Assembly (NCBI GenBank): GCA_031264145.1
Contig: JAISEK010000127.1
Coordinates: forward strand, 1-64,000
DNA: 64,000 nt
Reading direction: 5' to 3'
DNA from: Deltaproteobacteria bacterium
Lineage (GTDB): Bacteria > Desulfobacterota > Desulfarculia > Adiutricales > Adiutricaceae
The notes beneath the pieces were generated by a model. It searched no databases. It worked only from the letters and a program-made list of their open reading frames with translations, and was not told where the DNA came from. The translations under genes were made by a program, and so were the position numbers. Shown here piece by piece: positions 30,433 through 39,891 of this stretch (its first letter is position 1; every line of letters begins with the position of its first letter).

Positions 30433-32127
30433 TAGAACTTTCCCAATAGCTTGTACTATACACTGAACCAGTATCGCTCAACTCAGACGATAAATTGTTG
30501 TATTCAAAAGAATTATTTTTATAAATCACCCCGAAAAAAAACTTCCGTATAGTCTTATAATGCCGTATAATTAGACTATACATCCGGGAAAGGGGGGATC
30601 TGTAATGCCTATACCTCAGGATATTCTCTCGGTCGAAAGGCCAACGAACACCGTGGTAACCGCTTACGGAAAAAACAAAAACCTCTATGCCGTGAGGAAA
30701 CGGACGGGCTGCAGATACGTTGGCGGAAGGCGCGTGCCGATTAACGGCCCAACAATAGGGCATATCATCGACGGCATGTTCGTGCCGATAGACTCCGCCG
30801 CTCCGGGGAATGTATCCGTGTCGCCGGCGGATCTGAAAGACTGGGCAAACGTCGTGTTATGCGACGATGTCAACAAAGACATGATCGACGAGCTCTGTCA
30901 AGTCTATGGCAGAGCGGACGCCTTGAAGATTTATTGCGTGTCGACGCTTCGCGTCTGCGATCCGGGAATAAAAGACCATGAACTCAAAAATGCCTATGAC
31001 GCCAGCTTTTTGTCAGAGATTTATTCGGGAGTCGCCTTATCAAAGAACGCCGTGTGCGATTTTCTGAACGATCTTGGAAGAACCTGTTCCCGCATCGTCT
31101 CGTTTATGAGGAACAGGACAGCCGCCGTCGATATGAGCCATCACCTCCTGATAGACGGGACGTTGAAATCCGATGAGTCAAAAGTCAATTCTTTATCGGA
31201 CTTCTCAAGGAAGGCACGCGCGAAAAGGACGCGGGACATATCGGTATTGTACGCGTTTGACCTTGAGTCGATGGAGCCCATCTGTTCCAAATGCTTTCCG
31301 GGGAACATGCCCGACATGACTTCCTACGAGGCGTTCATATCGGAAAACCGCATCACTAAAGGCGTGATCGTCGCCGATAAAGGATTCCCGGCTTCCGCGG
31401 CGGGGGAATATTTCCGAAATCACCCGGATTTGCACTATCTTAATCCGATCAAGAGAAACGCGAAGGTGATAGATGATTTACGGCTTTTGGATTTCACCGA
31501 TATCCTCGATGGGTATGATGGCGTCACCTACGTCAAGAAAGAGCACGCCAGACAGGGCAAATGGCTGTATTCTTACCGTGACGCCCACAGGGCCGCCAAG
31601 GAGGAGCAGGACTGGCTGCGGCGCGCCAAAAAAAAAGGGAACTTTGATTATATCGAGCTACAGGGCAAACAGCGGGTATTCGGGACAATGGTGTTGGAGT
31701 GTGACCTTGACCTGTCGGCGGGGATCATCTACAAGGCGTATGAGAAACGATGGGAAATCGAGATCGTGATGCGGTATTACAAGTCAGCCCTTGAGTTCGA
31801 CGAGACGCGTGTCCATGACGATTATTCCGTGATGGGCAGCGAATTCTGTGATTTCCTCTCGACCGTGTTGACTTTTAAGCAGCTCAGACGGTTTGATAAG
31901 GTCAAAATTCTTGAAAAATACACATATAAGAAAATCATGTCCGTACTTACAAGGGCAAAAAAGGTGAGGCTTGATGGGGATAACTGGAATCTCATTAAAA
32001 TCAATCCGTCTTACGAAGAGATGCTGAAAGATTTGGGTATCCTGCCAAAACCGGACGAACTGCCCAAACAAAAAAGAGGAAGGCCTCGGAAAACCGATGT
32101 ATAGTCCAACTGATTGGGAAAGTTCTA
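30433..32127 (+). mobile_element. Complete insertion sequence, about 1.7 kb (IS4/IS1634-like)
   Basis: TIRs: left TAGAACTTTCCCAAT...TTGTACTATACA; right (reverse complement) TAGAACTTTCCCAAT...TTGGACTATACA. Flanking ATATAT at 30427-30432 and 32128-32133. Confidence 0.85.
30605..32104 (+). CDS. DDE transposase (IS4/IS1634-like)
   Basis: 499 aa; LIDGTLKSDE, GVIVADKGFPA, YEKRWEIEIVMRYYKSALEFDETRVHDD (DDE with YREK-like motif). Confidence 0.88.
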   Translation: MPIPQDILSVERPTNTVVTAYGKNKNLYAVRKRTGCRYVGGRRVPINGPTIGHIIDGMFVPIDSAAPGNVSVSPADLKDWANVVLCDDVNKDMIDELCQVYGRADALKIYCVSTLRVCDPGIKDHELKNAYDASFLSEIYSGVALSKNAVCDFLNDLGRTCSRIVSFMRNRTAAVDMSHHLLIDGTLKSDESKVNSLSDFSRKARAKRTRDISVLYAFDLESMEPICSKCFPGNMPDMTSYEAFISENRITKGVIVADKGFPASAAGEYFRNHPDLHYLNPIKRNAKVIDDLRLLDFTDILDGYDGVTYVKKEHARQGKWLYSYRDAHRAAKEEQDWLRRAKKKGNFDYIELQGKQRVFGTMVLECDLDLSAGIIYKAYEKRWEIEIVMRYYKSALEFDETRVHDDYSVMGSEFCDFLSTVLTFKQLRRFDKVKILEKYTYKKIMSVLTRAKKVRLDGDNWNLIKINPSYEEMLKDLGILPKPDELPKQKRGRPRKTDV

Positions 32128-32133
32128 ATATAT

Positions 32134-32236
32134 GGTCTCAATTCCGATAAACAATTTCTGCGCAGTGGCTTTTAGGACACAATCCTTGCTTCATCAATGC
32201 AGCGACCTCCAGTTCACGCTTGCTCAGTTTTCGCAT
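32134..32236 (-). pseudogene. luxR-type HTH pseudogene, 5' fragment
   Basis: MRKLSKRELEVAALMKQGL in one frame then LKATAQKLFIGIETIY in another frame up to the IS boundary. Confidence 0.7.
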
Positions 32237-32347
32237 GGCTGCTTCTCACATTTGTGTTGTTGGATATTGGAGGACTTTTATACGGAAAGTGCCCGCCAAG
32301 GGCGCAGGCGCTGGTAGAGGTTACATGGCTCATGAATGGCGCGGTCA

Positions 32348-32908
32348 TTATTCAAAGAAGCGCACCTCATTACCCTCGATAGCCTTTTTTTCTAGCCGGT
32401 CAACCACCTTACTACCCACAGCCACCGAGCAGTATACATTGTAATCGCTAGGGATATTTATTTTTCTTCGAAATTCCTCCGCCCTTGGTCCATGAAAAGC
32501 GAATAATGTAAAATTGATCCAGCATGCTCCGAGGCCGAGCGATTCCGCGGCGATCAGCATGTTCTGATTGGCTGCGGCGCAGTCCGCCTCAATCATAGGC
32601 TTATTGCTATCACCAGCCACAATGACAAGAACGGGAGCTCCATAAAACACATTATATTCCTTGATGTTACCAATGCGACGATAGAATTCTTCATTGCGGG
32701 TGGCGGCAACTTCTTTGACGGCAACGTTGAATTCCTTAAGGAGATGTTCATTCTGAACCACCACGAAAAGGCGAGCTTGACGGCCCATGGCGCTTGGAGC
32801 GGAGCGTCCGGCTTCGACGATAGCCCGGACGACGGCCTCATCTGGCATGTCAGGTAAAAACTTTTTCGCACTTCTCCGCCGAGAAATAATGCGCAGTGTT
32901 TCATTCAT
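32348..32908 (-). CDS. Nitroreductase family protein
   Basis: MNETLRIISRRRSAKKFLPDMPDEAVVRAIVEAGRSAPSAMGRQARLFVVV...AAESLGLGACWI. Confidence 0.9.
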   Translation of the reverse strand: MNETLRIISRRRSAKKFLPDMPDEAVVRAIVEAGRSAPSAMGRQARLFVVVQNEHLLKEFNVAVKEVAATRNEEFYRRIGNIKEYNVFYGAPVLVIVAGDSNKPMIEADCAAANQNMLIAAESLGLGACWINFTLFAFHGPRAEEFRRKINIPSDYNVYCSVAVGSKVVDRLEKKAIEGNEVRFFE

Positions 32909-33025
32909 GCTTTTCCCCTCCTAAGTAATGATTCCCCCAATGATCAATCATAATACAAGACATTCAAGGGAACACAAGATAATTACACCTGGCAACATGG
33001 CTGTCCATGATATTTTAGCAACATT

Positions 33026-33682
33026 TCAGCCGAGCTTCAGGGACAACTCAACGTCCTCAGCGGCAGGTATTGATATATACTTGACTGACGAGCGCACATA
33101 CGACAGATACTCAGGGCTGCGGTCGGCGTCGTCGGCAATTACCAGCGCTCCCGGCCTGAGGCGGTTTTCCGCCATAGCCAGGACTTCGAGGTACAGCGCT
33201 TTGGAGCCGTCAAGCAGAAGTAGGTCTATGGAGTCAGGCAGATCGACACTCAAGGTTTGCAGCGCGTCCCCTTCCCGAACTTCCACCAGATCAATGAGGC
33301 CACCCGTTTTCAGGTGTTCTTTGGCTTTTGCCACTTTTGACGGTTCGAACTCGCTGGTGATCAGGCGTCCGCCTCCATTGTCACGCAAGGCGGCGGCAAG
33401 GAACAGCGTCGAGACACCGAAGGATGTGCCGAATTCGACAACTTCCCGTGCCCGGCAAGCGCGCGCCAGTACATAGAGCAGCGAGCCTGTCACCCGCGAA
33501 ACTGCGAGCGGAAAATCCTTCAACCTCCCGTAAAGGATACGATACTCAGTTTTGCTTTGTAGAAGGCGTTCAAACTCCTCATTGGAAAAAGAAAGATCTC
33601 CGATTCTTGCGTCAGATGCCGCATCCTCTTTGAGCAATGAATCCAGTAGCGGGGCCAAAGGAACGCTCGCTAATGTGTTCAT
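33026..33682 (-). CDS. Class I SAM-dependent (O-)methyltransferase
   Basis: VVEFGTSFGVSTLFLAAALRDNGGGRLITSEFEPSKVAKAKEHL; IDLLLLDGSK. Confidence 0.87.
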   Translation of the reverse strand: MNTLASVPLAPLLDSLLKEDAASDARIGDLSFSNEEFERLLQSKTEYRILYGRLKDFPLAVSRVTGSLLYVLARACRAREVVEFGTSFGVSTLFLAAALRDNGGGRLITSEFEPSKVAKAKEHLKTGGLIDLVEVREGDALQTLSVDLPDSIDLLLLDGSKALYLEVLAMAENRLRPGALVIADDADRSPEYLSYVRSSVKYISIPAAEDVELSLKLG

Positions 33683-33731
33683 AGGTATTCTCCTATGTTG
33701 CTTGATGGTAATTTTCTTTAGGGCTATAATA

Positions 33732-33759
33732 CGACTAATTATTCATATTTCGCTAGTCG
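33732..33759. promoter_or_regulatory. Candidate TetR operator in divergent promoter region
   Basis: Inverted repeat CGACTA-N16-TAGTCG immediately after TATAAT (33725-33730) between the methyltransferase and tetR. Confidence 0.35.
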
Positions 33760-33785
33760 CATTGGCGCACAACTATTATAAAACT

Positions 33786-34451
33786 ATGTCGGAACGCAAA
33801 ACCCTCCAAATTTCTTTACGAAAACAGCCCAAGCAAGCCCGTTCAACTGAACTTGTCGCAAGCATCATGTCCGCTGCTGCTCAGGTTTTAGGAAAGGAGG
33901 GCGCGGGCCGTTTTACAACAGCGCTGGTTGCGGAGAGAGCCGGGGTGAGCATTGGCTCGCTGTACCAGTATTTTCCCAGCAAAGCGGCGATTTTGTTTCA
34001 GCTCCAGAGCGATGAATGGCGGCAGACAACCAAAATGTTGCGAAACTTGCTTGAGGATGCGCAAAAACCGCCGCTTGGACGGTTGCGCGCCCTGGTTCAT
34101 TCTTTCATTCGATCAGAATGCGAAGAAGCCGAGATGCGGGTGGCGCTTGATGATGCCGCGCCGTTGTACCGGGATGCGCCCGAGGCGCTGGAGAAAATAA
34201 CTGAGGGAGAGTACGTCTTTCGAGAGTTCATGCTTAAAGTGCTGCCTCATATTACGGAAGAAACGCGTGTATTGGCTGGCAACCTTATCATGACGACGCT
34301 TTCTTCGGCAGGAAAGCGTTTTTCGGAAAGCCCGCGAACTACGGTGGAAATTGAAGCCTACGCCGAGGCCATGTCTGATATGTTTTGCGCCTATCTTAAA
34401 AGCCTCACGTCTGAATTGTCCGTGTCCACAAGCAGGACATTCCGCTCCTGA
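33786..34451 (+). CDS. TetR family transcriptional regulator
   Basis: KQARSTELVASIMSAAAQVLGKEGAGRFTTALVAERAGVSIGSLYQYFPSKAAIL; canonical TetR HTH. Confidence 0.92.
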   Translation: MSERKTLQISLRKQPKQARSTELVASIMSAAAQVLGKEGAGRFTTALVAERAGVSIGSLYQYFPSKAAILFQLQSDEWRQTTKMLRNLLEDAQKPPLGRLRALVHSFIRSECEEAEMRVALDDAAPLYRDAPEALEKITEGEYVFREFMLKVLPHITEETRVLAGNLIMTTLSSAGKRFSESPRTTVEIEAYAEAMSDMFCAYLKSLTSELSVSTSRTFRS

Positions 34452-34540
34452 TTCAGCAGATAATCCAGCAAGGCAAAGAGAACAAGATTTTTGTCCACGC
34501 CACCCTTGCTGCCGTCAACATAATACATCGGAATATTCAT
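34391..34540 (-). pseudogene. 5' fragment of plasmid/ICE-type ParA/MobD-like P-loop ATPase
   Basis: Minus strand MNIPMYYVDGSKGGVDKNLVLFALLDYLLNQERNVLLVDTDNSDV; degenerate deviant Walker A (GSKGGVDKN). Confidence 0.6.
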
Positions 34541-34549
34541 GATTATAGT

Positions 34550-35200
34550 ACTACTATGAGGATCTCAAGATTGAGGGCGGGACCCAAAAGAGGAATCTTT
34601 TTGAATCGGGCACGATAATTGACGCCCACAAGCGCCATGACGCCATAACGGACTACATTCTTGAGGAGAGCCGGGCCAGGTATGGCCCAAAGGTCAACAA
34701 GGACGCCATCTTTTATTACGTGTATGGCTTTCTTCATTCGGAGGACTACAGGGCAGCGTTCTCGGCCGACCTGAAAAAGTCGTCGCCCAGGCTGCCCCTG
34801 CTCCAAGGCTGGCCGGGACCTGGCCGAGCTTCGCCTCAATTATGAGACGGTCAAGCCTTACGGCCAGGGTAAGGGCACCGGCGAGGACAGGGGCGACTTG
34901 ATCGTCGAAAAGATGCGCTTCGCCGGCAAGGACGACAGGACGGCCATCCTGTACAACCAGTCCATCACCGTCAGCGGCATCCCCCAGGAGGCCTACGATT
35001 ACGTGGTCAATGGCCGCTCGGCCATCGAGTGGGTCATGGACCGCTACCAGGTCAAGGTCGGCAAGGGCAGCGGCATCAAGAACGATCCCAACGACTGGGC
35101 CAGGGAGCACGGCCAGCCCAGGTACATCCTGGATCTCCTGCTTGGCCTTATAACCGTCAGCCTGGAGACCATGAAGATCGTGAAAGGCTAGCCAAAATTG
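34550..35200 (+). pseudogene. Truncated second copy of Type ISP-like C-terminal region
   Basis: Matches 29467-30155; about 30 nt around VDKPEDFWAFS missing near 34801; stop TAG within KG* at the end; no upstream nuclease/helicase/MTase. Confidence 0.88.
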
Positions 35201-35427
35201 GAGTTTTTAGTGCGGAGGGGCATCATAGGCCGAATTGCCCGGGCGTCCGGGTTTGGGCCGGGACTCGTCCGGGAATGGGGAAGCTGGGCACCGGCGGCCT
35301 TCCGCCGAGAGGACGCTGGCGACGCATATGCGCCGTCCCGCGGGCGGGCAGGCTCAATCGGTCATTGTCAGGCTGTTTTGGCGGAAGGACGGCTTTTGCG
35401 CTGGCCCTAGGCGACGGCGTTGACCAG
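34550..35427. repeat. Direct repeat copy 2
   Basis: Aligns with 29467-30381; carries an internal deletion near 34801 and substitutions. Confidence 0.92.
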
Positions 35428-36099
35428 GTTGCCGGAAGGGGCGTTCAGGAAGGCGGCGGCGGAGGGGAAGGGCCGATGGCCTTGGACGTAGCTTTGGAAG
35501 AGCCTGGCCTGAGCCGGGGAGCCCTGGGAGGCGTCTTGGCTGGCGGCCGCCCGGCCATCGCTGTCGGTTTCCGGATCGTCCAGGCGGGAGAAGGTCCTCT
35601 TGGCCTGCTCCAGCTTCTGGTAGGCCGTGGGGTTGTCCCTGGCCGCCTGGGCCGCCTCGGCGAAAAACGACTCGACCGCCAGCCCGACCTGGTCGGGCCC
35701 GGCCGATCCGTCGGTGGCCACCAGGACCCTGTTCATGAACTCGTTGGCCTTGGCCTGGCCCAGGGAATCGCCGATCTGGGAGGCCTCGGAGACAAGCTTC
35801 TCGATCTCGATGGAAGCGGCCACGGGGTCGTATTTTCCGGACTGGCCGATCCTGTCCTCCAGCCGCTCGCCGAAGCGCTCAAGGACGCCCTTCTTTTTCT
35901 CGGAGAGCGTCCCCTGGTCCTGGTCCGGAAGGGTGGCCGGCCCGGACCTGGCCAGTGCCTGGCCCTCCGCGGCCTCCTGGGCGGCAGGGACCGCCGCCGC
36001 CTCCTGGTCGGCCCAGGCGGCCGGCCGGCAACTGGCCCGCTGGGCCAGAAGGCCCTGGGAATAGCTTCCCAAAAGGAGGTTGAGGTTCAAGGAAGTCAC
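35407..36099 (-). CDS. Hypothetical protein
   Basis: 230 aa ORF MTSLNLNLLLGSYSQGLLAQ...KYDPVAASIEIEKLVSEASQIGDSLGQAKANEFMNRVL; consistent coding pattern. Confidence 0.6.
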   Translation of the reverse strand: MTSLNLNLLLGSYSQGLLAQRASCRPAAWADQEAAAVPAAQEAAEGQALARSGPATLPDQDQGTLSEKKKGVLERFGERLEDRIGQSGKYDPVAASIEIEKLVSEASQIGDSLGQAKANEFMNRVLVATDGSAGPDQVGLAVESFFAEAAQAARDNPTAYQKLEQAKRTFSRLDDPETDSDGRAAASQDASQGSPAQARLFQSYVQGHRPFPSAAAFLNAPSGNLVNAVA

Positions 36100-36206
36100 T
36101 GGCGCGTCCCCCGGAGAGGCTGGCCTCCACGATGGTTGTGGAGGCTTCCCTTGTCTTATCGGCGGCCGCCGGGAGGGGCTTTAATTTTTCTTGGGGGAGG
36201 CGGCCC

Positions 36207-36965
36207 CTAGGCCTTGGCCCTCTGGGAATCGGACCTGGGCGCCGGCTTGCCCCTGGGCGGTTCCTGGCTGGGCGAGAGGGGCCTGGGGGGCTTTCTGGCC
36301 GGGGCCGGGTCGTCATCGGGCAGGGCCTTGGGCTCGGGGCGGGTCTCTGGGGGCCTGGCCCTGGGCGGCGTCTCGGCCCTTGGCTCCGGCCGGGGCGGCA
36401 GGTCGCGCTGGGCCAGGTATCTTTGGCCATGGGAGAGGGCCAGGAGGCCGTTCTTCTGGGCCAGGAACTCGGTCTCGGTCAAGGCTCCCCGATCCCTCAG
36501 GGCGGCCAGGCGTTCCAGCTGGTCGATGACGTCCCCGGGCTTGTCCTGGTGCCCGGCGGCGCCAGGGCCGGAGGCCAGGGCCTCGCAGATGATGGCCGAG
36601 ACCTGGGCCGCGCATTTCCTGTTGACCGACTCCAGGACTATGGTCCCGGCCCCGGTGTCGATGAATATGGTCCCGAAGGCGAGGCCCGTCTTGTAGCTCA
36701 CGCTCTTTATCTTCGCCAGCGGCACCTCCAGCTGCCTGTGGCCGAAGGCCAGGCCCTTGTTCAGGAGGACCACCCGGCTGTCGGTCAGGGCCATGATCCA
36801 CCAGCGGTGGTCCACCGAGCCCCTGGTCAGGGCCAGGACGTTCTCCCGGTCGGGGAGCATCTCGGCCAGGAACCTCAGCTCCCTCTTGATCCCGAAGGTC
36901 CTGAGGCGGCCGAGGAACGAGTTCTCCAGCAGATGGTCGGGGATGTCGTTGTCGTAGGGGCTCAT
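36207..36965 (-). CDS. bPH-domain (YdbT/PH-like) and SHOCT-like protein
   Basis: VDHRWWIMALTDSRVVLLNKGLAFGHRQLEVPLAKIKSVSYKTGLAFGTIFI; C-terminal DQLERLAALRDRGALTETEFLAQKNGLLAL SHOCT-like. Confidence 0.75.
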   Translation of the reverse strand: MSPYDNDIPDHLLENSFLGRLRTFGIKRELRFLAEMLPDRENVLALTRGSVDHRWWIMALTDSRVVLLNKGLAFGHRQLEVPLAKIKSVSYKTGLAFGTIFIDTGAGTIVLESVNRKCAAQVSAIICEALASGPGAAGHQDKPGDVIDQLERLAALRDRGALTETEFLAQKNGLLALSHGQRYLAQRDLPPRPEPRAETPPRARPPETRPEPKALPDDDPAPARKPPRPLSPSQEPPRGKPAPRSDSQRAKA

Positions 36966-37037
36966 GAGCTAAAACCTTAAGCCTTTGCGCGGAAAAGGGA
37001 CGGCCTGGCCCACCCGGGCCTGGGCCAGGGCCAGGGG

Positions 37038-37655
37038 CTACACGAGGGGCACGAAGCGGCAGCCCTCCAGGATCCGGCGGCGCTGGCCGCCGTCGGCATC
37101 CTTGGAAATCAGGACCAGCCTCTGGTTGTCCTCCGGGCCCAGGGGGATGACCAGGCGGCCGCCGACCGAGAGCTGGTCGAAGAGCTTCTTGGGCAGGGCC
37201 TCGGAGAAGGCGGCCACCAGGATGCCCTGGAAGGGGGCGAACTCCGGCCAGCCCTGGCGCCCGTCCCCCAGCCTCATGGAGACGTTGGAGAGGCCCAGCC
37301 TGGAGAGGGTCGCGAGGCTTCTGTCCCTCAGGGGGGCCAGAATCTCGACGGCGTGGACCGTCCCGGCCAGGCAGGCCAGGATCGCCGTCTGGTAGCCGCA
37401 GCCGGAGCCGATCTCCAGGATCCTGTCGGTTGGCTTGGGGGCCAGGGCCTGGGTCATGGAGGCGACCATGTAGGGCTGGGATATGAACTGCCCGTGCCCG
37501 ATCGGGATGGGGCTGTCGTCATAGGCCCTCAGGGCCAGGGCCTCCTCGACGAAGATGTGCCTTGGGACGGCCCCCATGGCCTCGAGGACCCTGGGGTCGG
37601 ATATGTCGCGGGCCTTGAGCTGCCGCTCGACCATGTTGGCCCGGGGCCTGGCCAT
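37038..37655 (-). CDS. pcm: Protein-L-isoaspartate O-methyltransferase
   Basis: MVERQLKARDISDPRVLEAMGAVPRHIFVEEALALRAYDDSPIPIGHGQFISQPYMVASMTQAL...RILEIGSGCGYQTAILA; start may be slightly upstream. Confidence 0.93.
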   Translation of the reverse strand: MARPRANMVERQLKARDISDPRVLEAMGAVPRHIFVEEALALRAYDDSPIPIGHGQFISQPYMVASMTQALAPKPTDRILEIGSGCGYQTAILACLAGTVHAVEILAPLRDRSLATLSRLGLSNVSMRLGDGRQGWPEFAPFQGILVAAFSEALPKKLFDQLSVGGRLVIPLGPEDNQRLVLISKDADGGQRRRILEGCRFVPLV

Positions 37656-37684
37656 TTCCTTGGAGAAGTCAGGGAGAGCCACGG

Positions 37685-38887
37685 TCAGGCCCCTGGTCCC
37701 AGATAGCCGGAAACTGAGCCGCCGCGGCCGCCATCCTGGCCGATGGGTGAATAGATGTCCAGCTCCTCCCCGGCCTTGCGGCCGGCGTTGGCGGAGTATG
37801 GGGCCCGGACAAGCCTCGAGGGGCCCCTGGCTCGGGTCAGCTTCACGTAGTTGTAGTCGGCGAACCTCTGGAGGCCCTCGTCCCTCTGGAGGACGAGATC
37901 GCTCGTCAGTGGCCGTCGGCCGCCGGCCAGGGGAGGGGATTCCCTCCCGCGGTCCCTGGCCGCCAGGCTGAGTTTCTGGTCGAGGCTGGACAGGAGGTTG
38001 GCGATGAAGGCCCCCTTGGCCCCCCGCCCCTTCTCCCCGAGCGAGGCGGCCACGGGCCTGTGCCTGTCCCACAGGGTCTCGGTGCGCTCCGTCAGGTAGT
38101 GGAAGACGTGGCTGGCCATGCCCAGGTTGATCGGGCGGCCCAGGAGGTCAAACGTGCGTACGGGCCTGTTGGTCGCGGCGTCGTATGAGCGGCTGAAGAC
38201 CACCTTGGCGAAAAAGTGGTTCTGTATGATGTTGGCGAGAAGGTGGGTCCTCCTGTCGAGCCTGTTGGACGGCAGGGGAATGCGCCAGAGCTCGAACTCC
38301 TCGGGGCCGCCAAGGTCGTTGATCGCGTCGATGTTGTGGCGGGTCATCAGCTCGCTGGCCTTGGCCAGGGCCGCCTCGGCCTCGCGAGGCTCGGGTGAGC
38401 CGGAGAGGGCCAGCAGCTTCTTGATCCTGGCCAGGAGGGGGTTTTCCTTGAGGTTGGCCTCCTGGGGCCCGAAGGGCGACGGCGGCGGGCCGTTCTCGGT
38501 CAGATCGATCCTGGCCTGGCGGAAGACGCGGTGGAGCCTGATTCTCTCGCAGAAGCTCTGGAAGCTGGGGCCGTGGGGAGGCTCGTTCCTGGCCGCTTGG
38601 GGCGAGAGGCTGGAGACCAGCTCGTGGGCCACCTCATGGCCCAGGACGCCCAGGGCCACCTCCCAGGGATGTTTCAGGATGAGCTCGCTGTTTATGCCGA
38701 TATGCCTGGTCTCCTGATTGAAGAACCCCCAGCAGGAGGAGCCGTCGAAGATATCGACGTGGCTCCACGGCCAGTCTCGTTCCCAGTCCACCAGATCAAG
38801 GAGTCTCTTGCGGGCGCGCATGAGCTCAATCGCCCAGTTGTCCCTGAGCCTTAACCTGATGTCCCGCATTCTTTGGTCGAAGTCCAT
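37685..38887 (-). CDS. SprT-like/DUF2786 protein
   Basis: VALGVLGHEVAHELV zinc-peptidase-like motif; LLARIKKLLALSGSPEPREAEAALAKASELMTRHNID (DUF2786). Confidence 0.75.
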   Translation of the reverse strand: MDFDQRMRDIRLRLRDNWAIELMRARKRLLDLVDWERDWPWSHVDIFDGSSCWGFFNQETRHIGINSELILKHPWEVALGVLGHEVAHELVSSLSPQAARNEPPHGPSFQSFCERIRLHRVFRQARIDLTENGPPPSPFGPQEANLKENPLLARIKKLLALSGSPEPREAEAALAKASELMTRHNIDAINDLGGPEEFELWRIPLPSNRLDRRTHLLANIIQNHFFAKVVFSRSYDAATNRPVRTFDLLGRPINLGMASHVFHYLTERTETLWDRHRPVAASLGEKGRGAKGAFIANLLSSLDQKLSLAARDRGRESPPLAGGRRPLTSDLVLQRDEGLQRFADYNYVKLTRARGPSRLVRAPYSANAGRKAGEELDIYSPIGQDGGRGGSVSGYLGPGA

Positions 38888-39011
38888 AAAAAGCGCCTCT
38901 CTTTTCTGGATGGCCAGGGGGAACCTGGGCGGCGTCCCGGAAAATGGACGGCTGGCCCAGGGCCTTACTTTGGGCACGCGGGGGAGGGGCCAGGCCGGAA
39001 GCCGGCAGGCC

Positions 39012-39713
39012 CTAGACCAGGCGCCAGCGGAAGGGGTTCAGGCTCGTTCCGGCATCGACGGCGTCCAGGCCCTCGGCTTCCTTCAGCCGCCTGGAGAAAT
39101 AAAGGGTGGCCGGCAGAAGGATTATCTCGAAGCCCACCTTGTAGACGTAGTTGGAGACGACCAGGGTCAGCCAGAGCCTTGCGTCGAGGAGCCCCAAAAA
39201 CGCTATTGAGGCGAAAATCAGTGTATCGAGGCTCTGGCCGAAGATGGTGGAGACTACGAAGCGCCGGCCGGGGCCGTTGTCGCCCCTGGCCTTCATCCTG
39301 GAAAGGGTCATGGAGTTGGCGAACTCCCCGGCCAGATAGGCGACCAGGCTGGCCAGGGCAATCCGGGGCGTCAGGGCCAGGGCCTGGTCCCAGGCCTGGG
39401 AAGCCGCGTGTCCGGCCGGGGCAGGGAAGAGGGAGGCCACGAGGAGGCAGGCGGTGGCGACGAAAAGCGTCAGAAAGCCGGTCCAGATCACACGCCTGCT
39501 CCTGGCGAACCCGTAGACCTCGGTCAAAAGATCGCCGAATACGTAGGTCAGGGGGAACATCAGCGTCCCGGCGTCGAATTCCAGCGGCCCCATGGTGATG
39601 AGGCGGTTGGAGCAGATGTTGGAGATGACGAGAAGCCCTGCAAAGAGCCCGGTTATGGGCTCAAGGAAGCGGGTGGGCGCTGGGGTGGCGGCTGAGGTCA
39701 AGGTCTTCTCCAT
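39012..39713 (-). CDS. Queuosine precursor transporter (YhhQ/VUT family)
   Basis: LLVISNICSNRLI...FDAGTLMFPLTYVFGDLLTEVYGFARSRRVIW; membrane protein. Confidence 0.88.
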   Translation of the reverse strand: MEKTLTSAATPAPTRFLEPITGLFAGLLVISNICSNRLITMGPLEFDAGTLMFPLTYVFGDLLTEVYGFARSRRVIWTGFLTLFVATACLLVASLFPAPAGHAASQAWDQALALTPRIALASLVAYLAGEFANSMTLSRMKARGDNGPGRRFVVSTIFGQSLDTLIFASIAFLGLLDARLWLTLVVSNYVYKVGFEIILLPATLYFSRRLKEAEGLDAVDAGTSLNPFRWRLV

Positions 39714-39891
39714 TGGGGTTGGGCTAGCGGATGTCAGGCGGTCTGGGGAGGGGCCGGCGGCCCGGCCTGAAAGAATCATAATTATTTTTGGCCAAAAATC
39801 AAGGGCCAGGGCCGGAAAAACGTGATGCCAGGGGGGCCGCCGCGAGGGCCGAGGAGGCTCCCTCCCCCGGCCCTCCGGAGAAGGCGACGGT

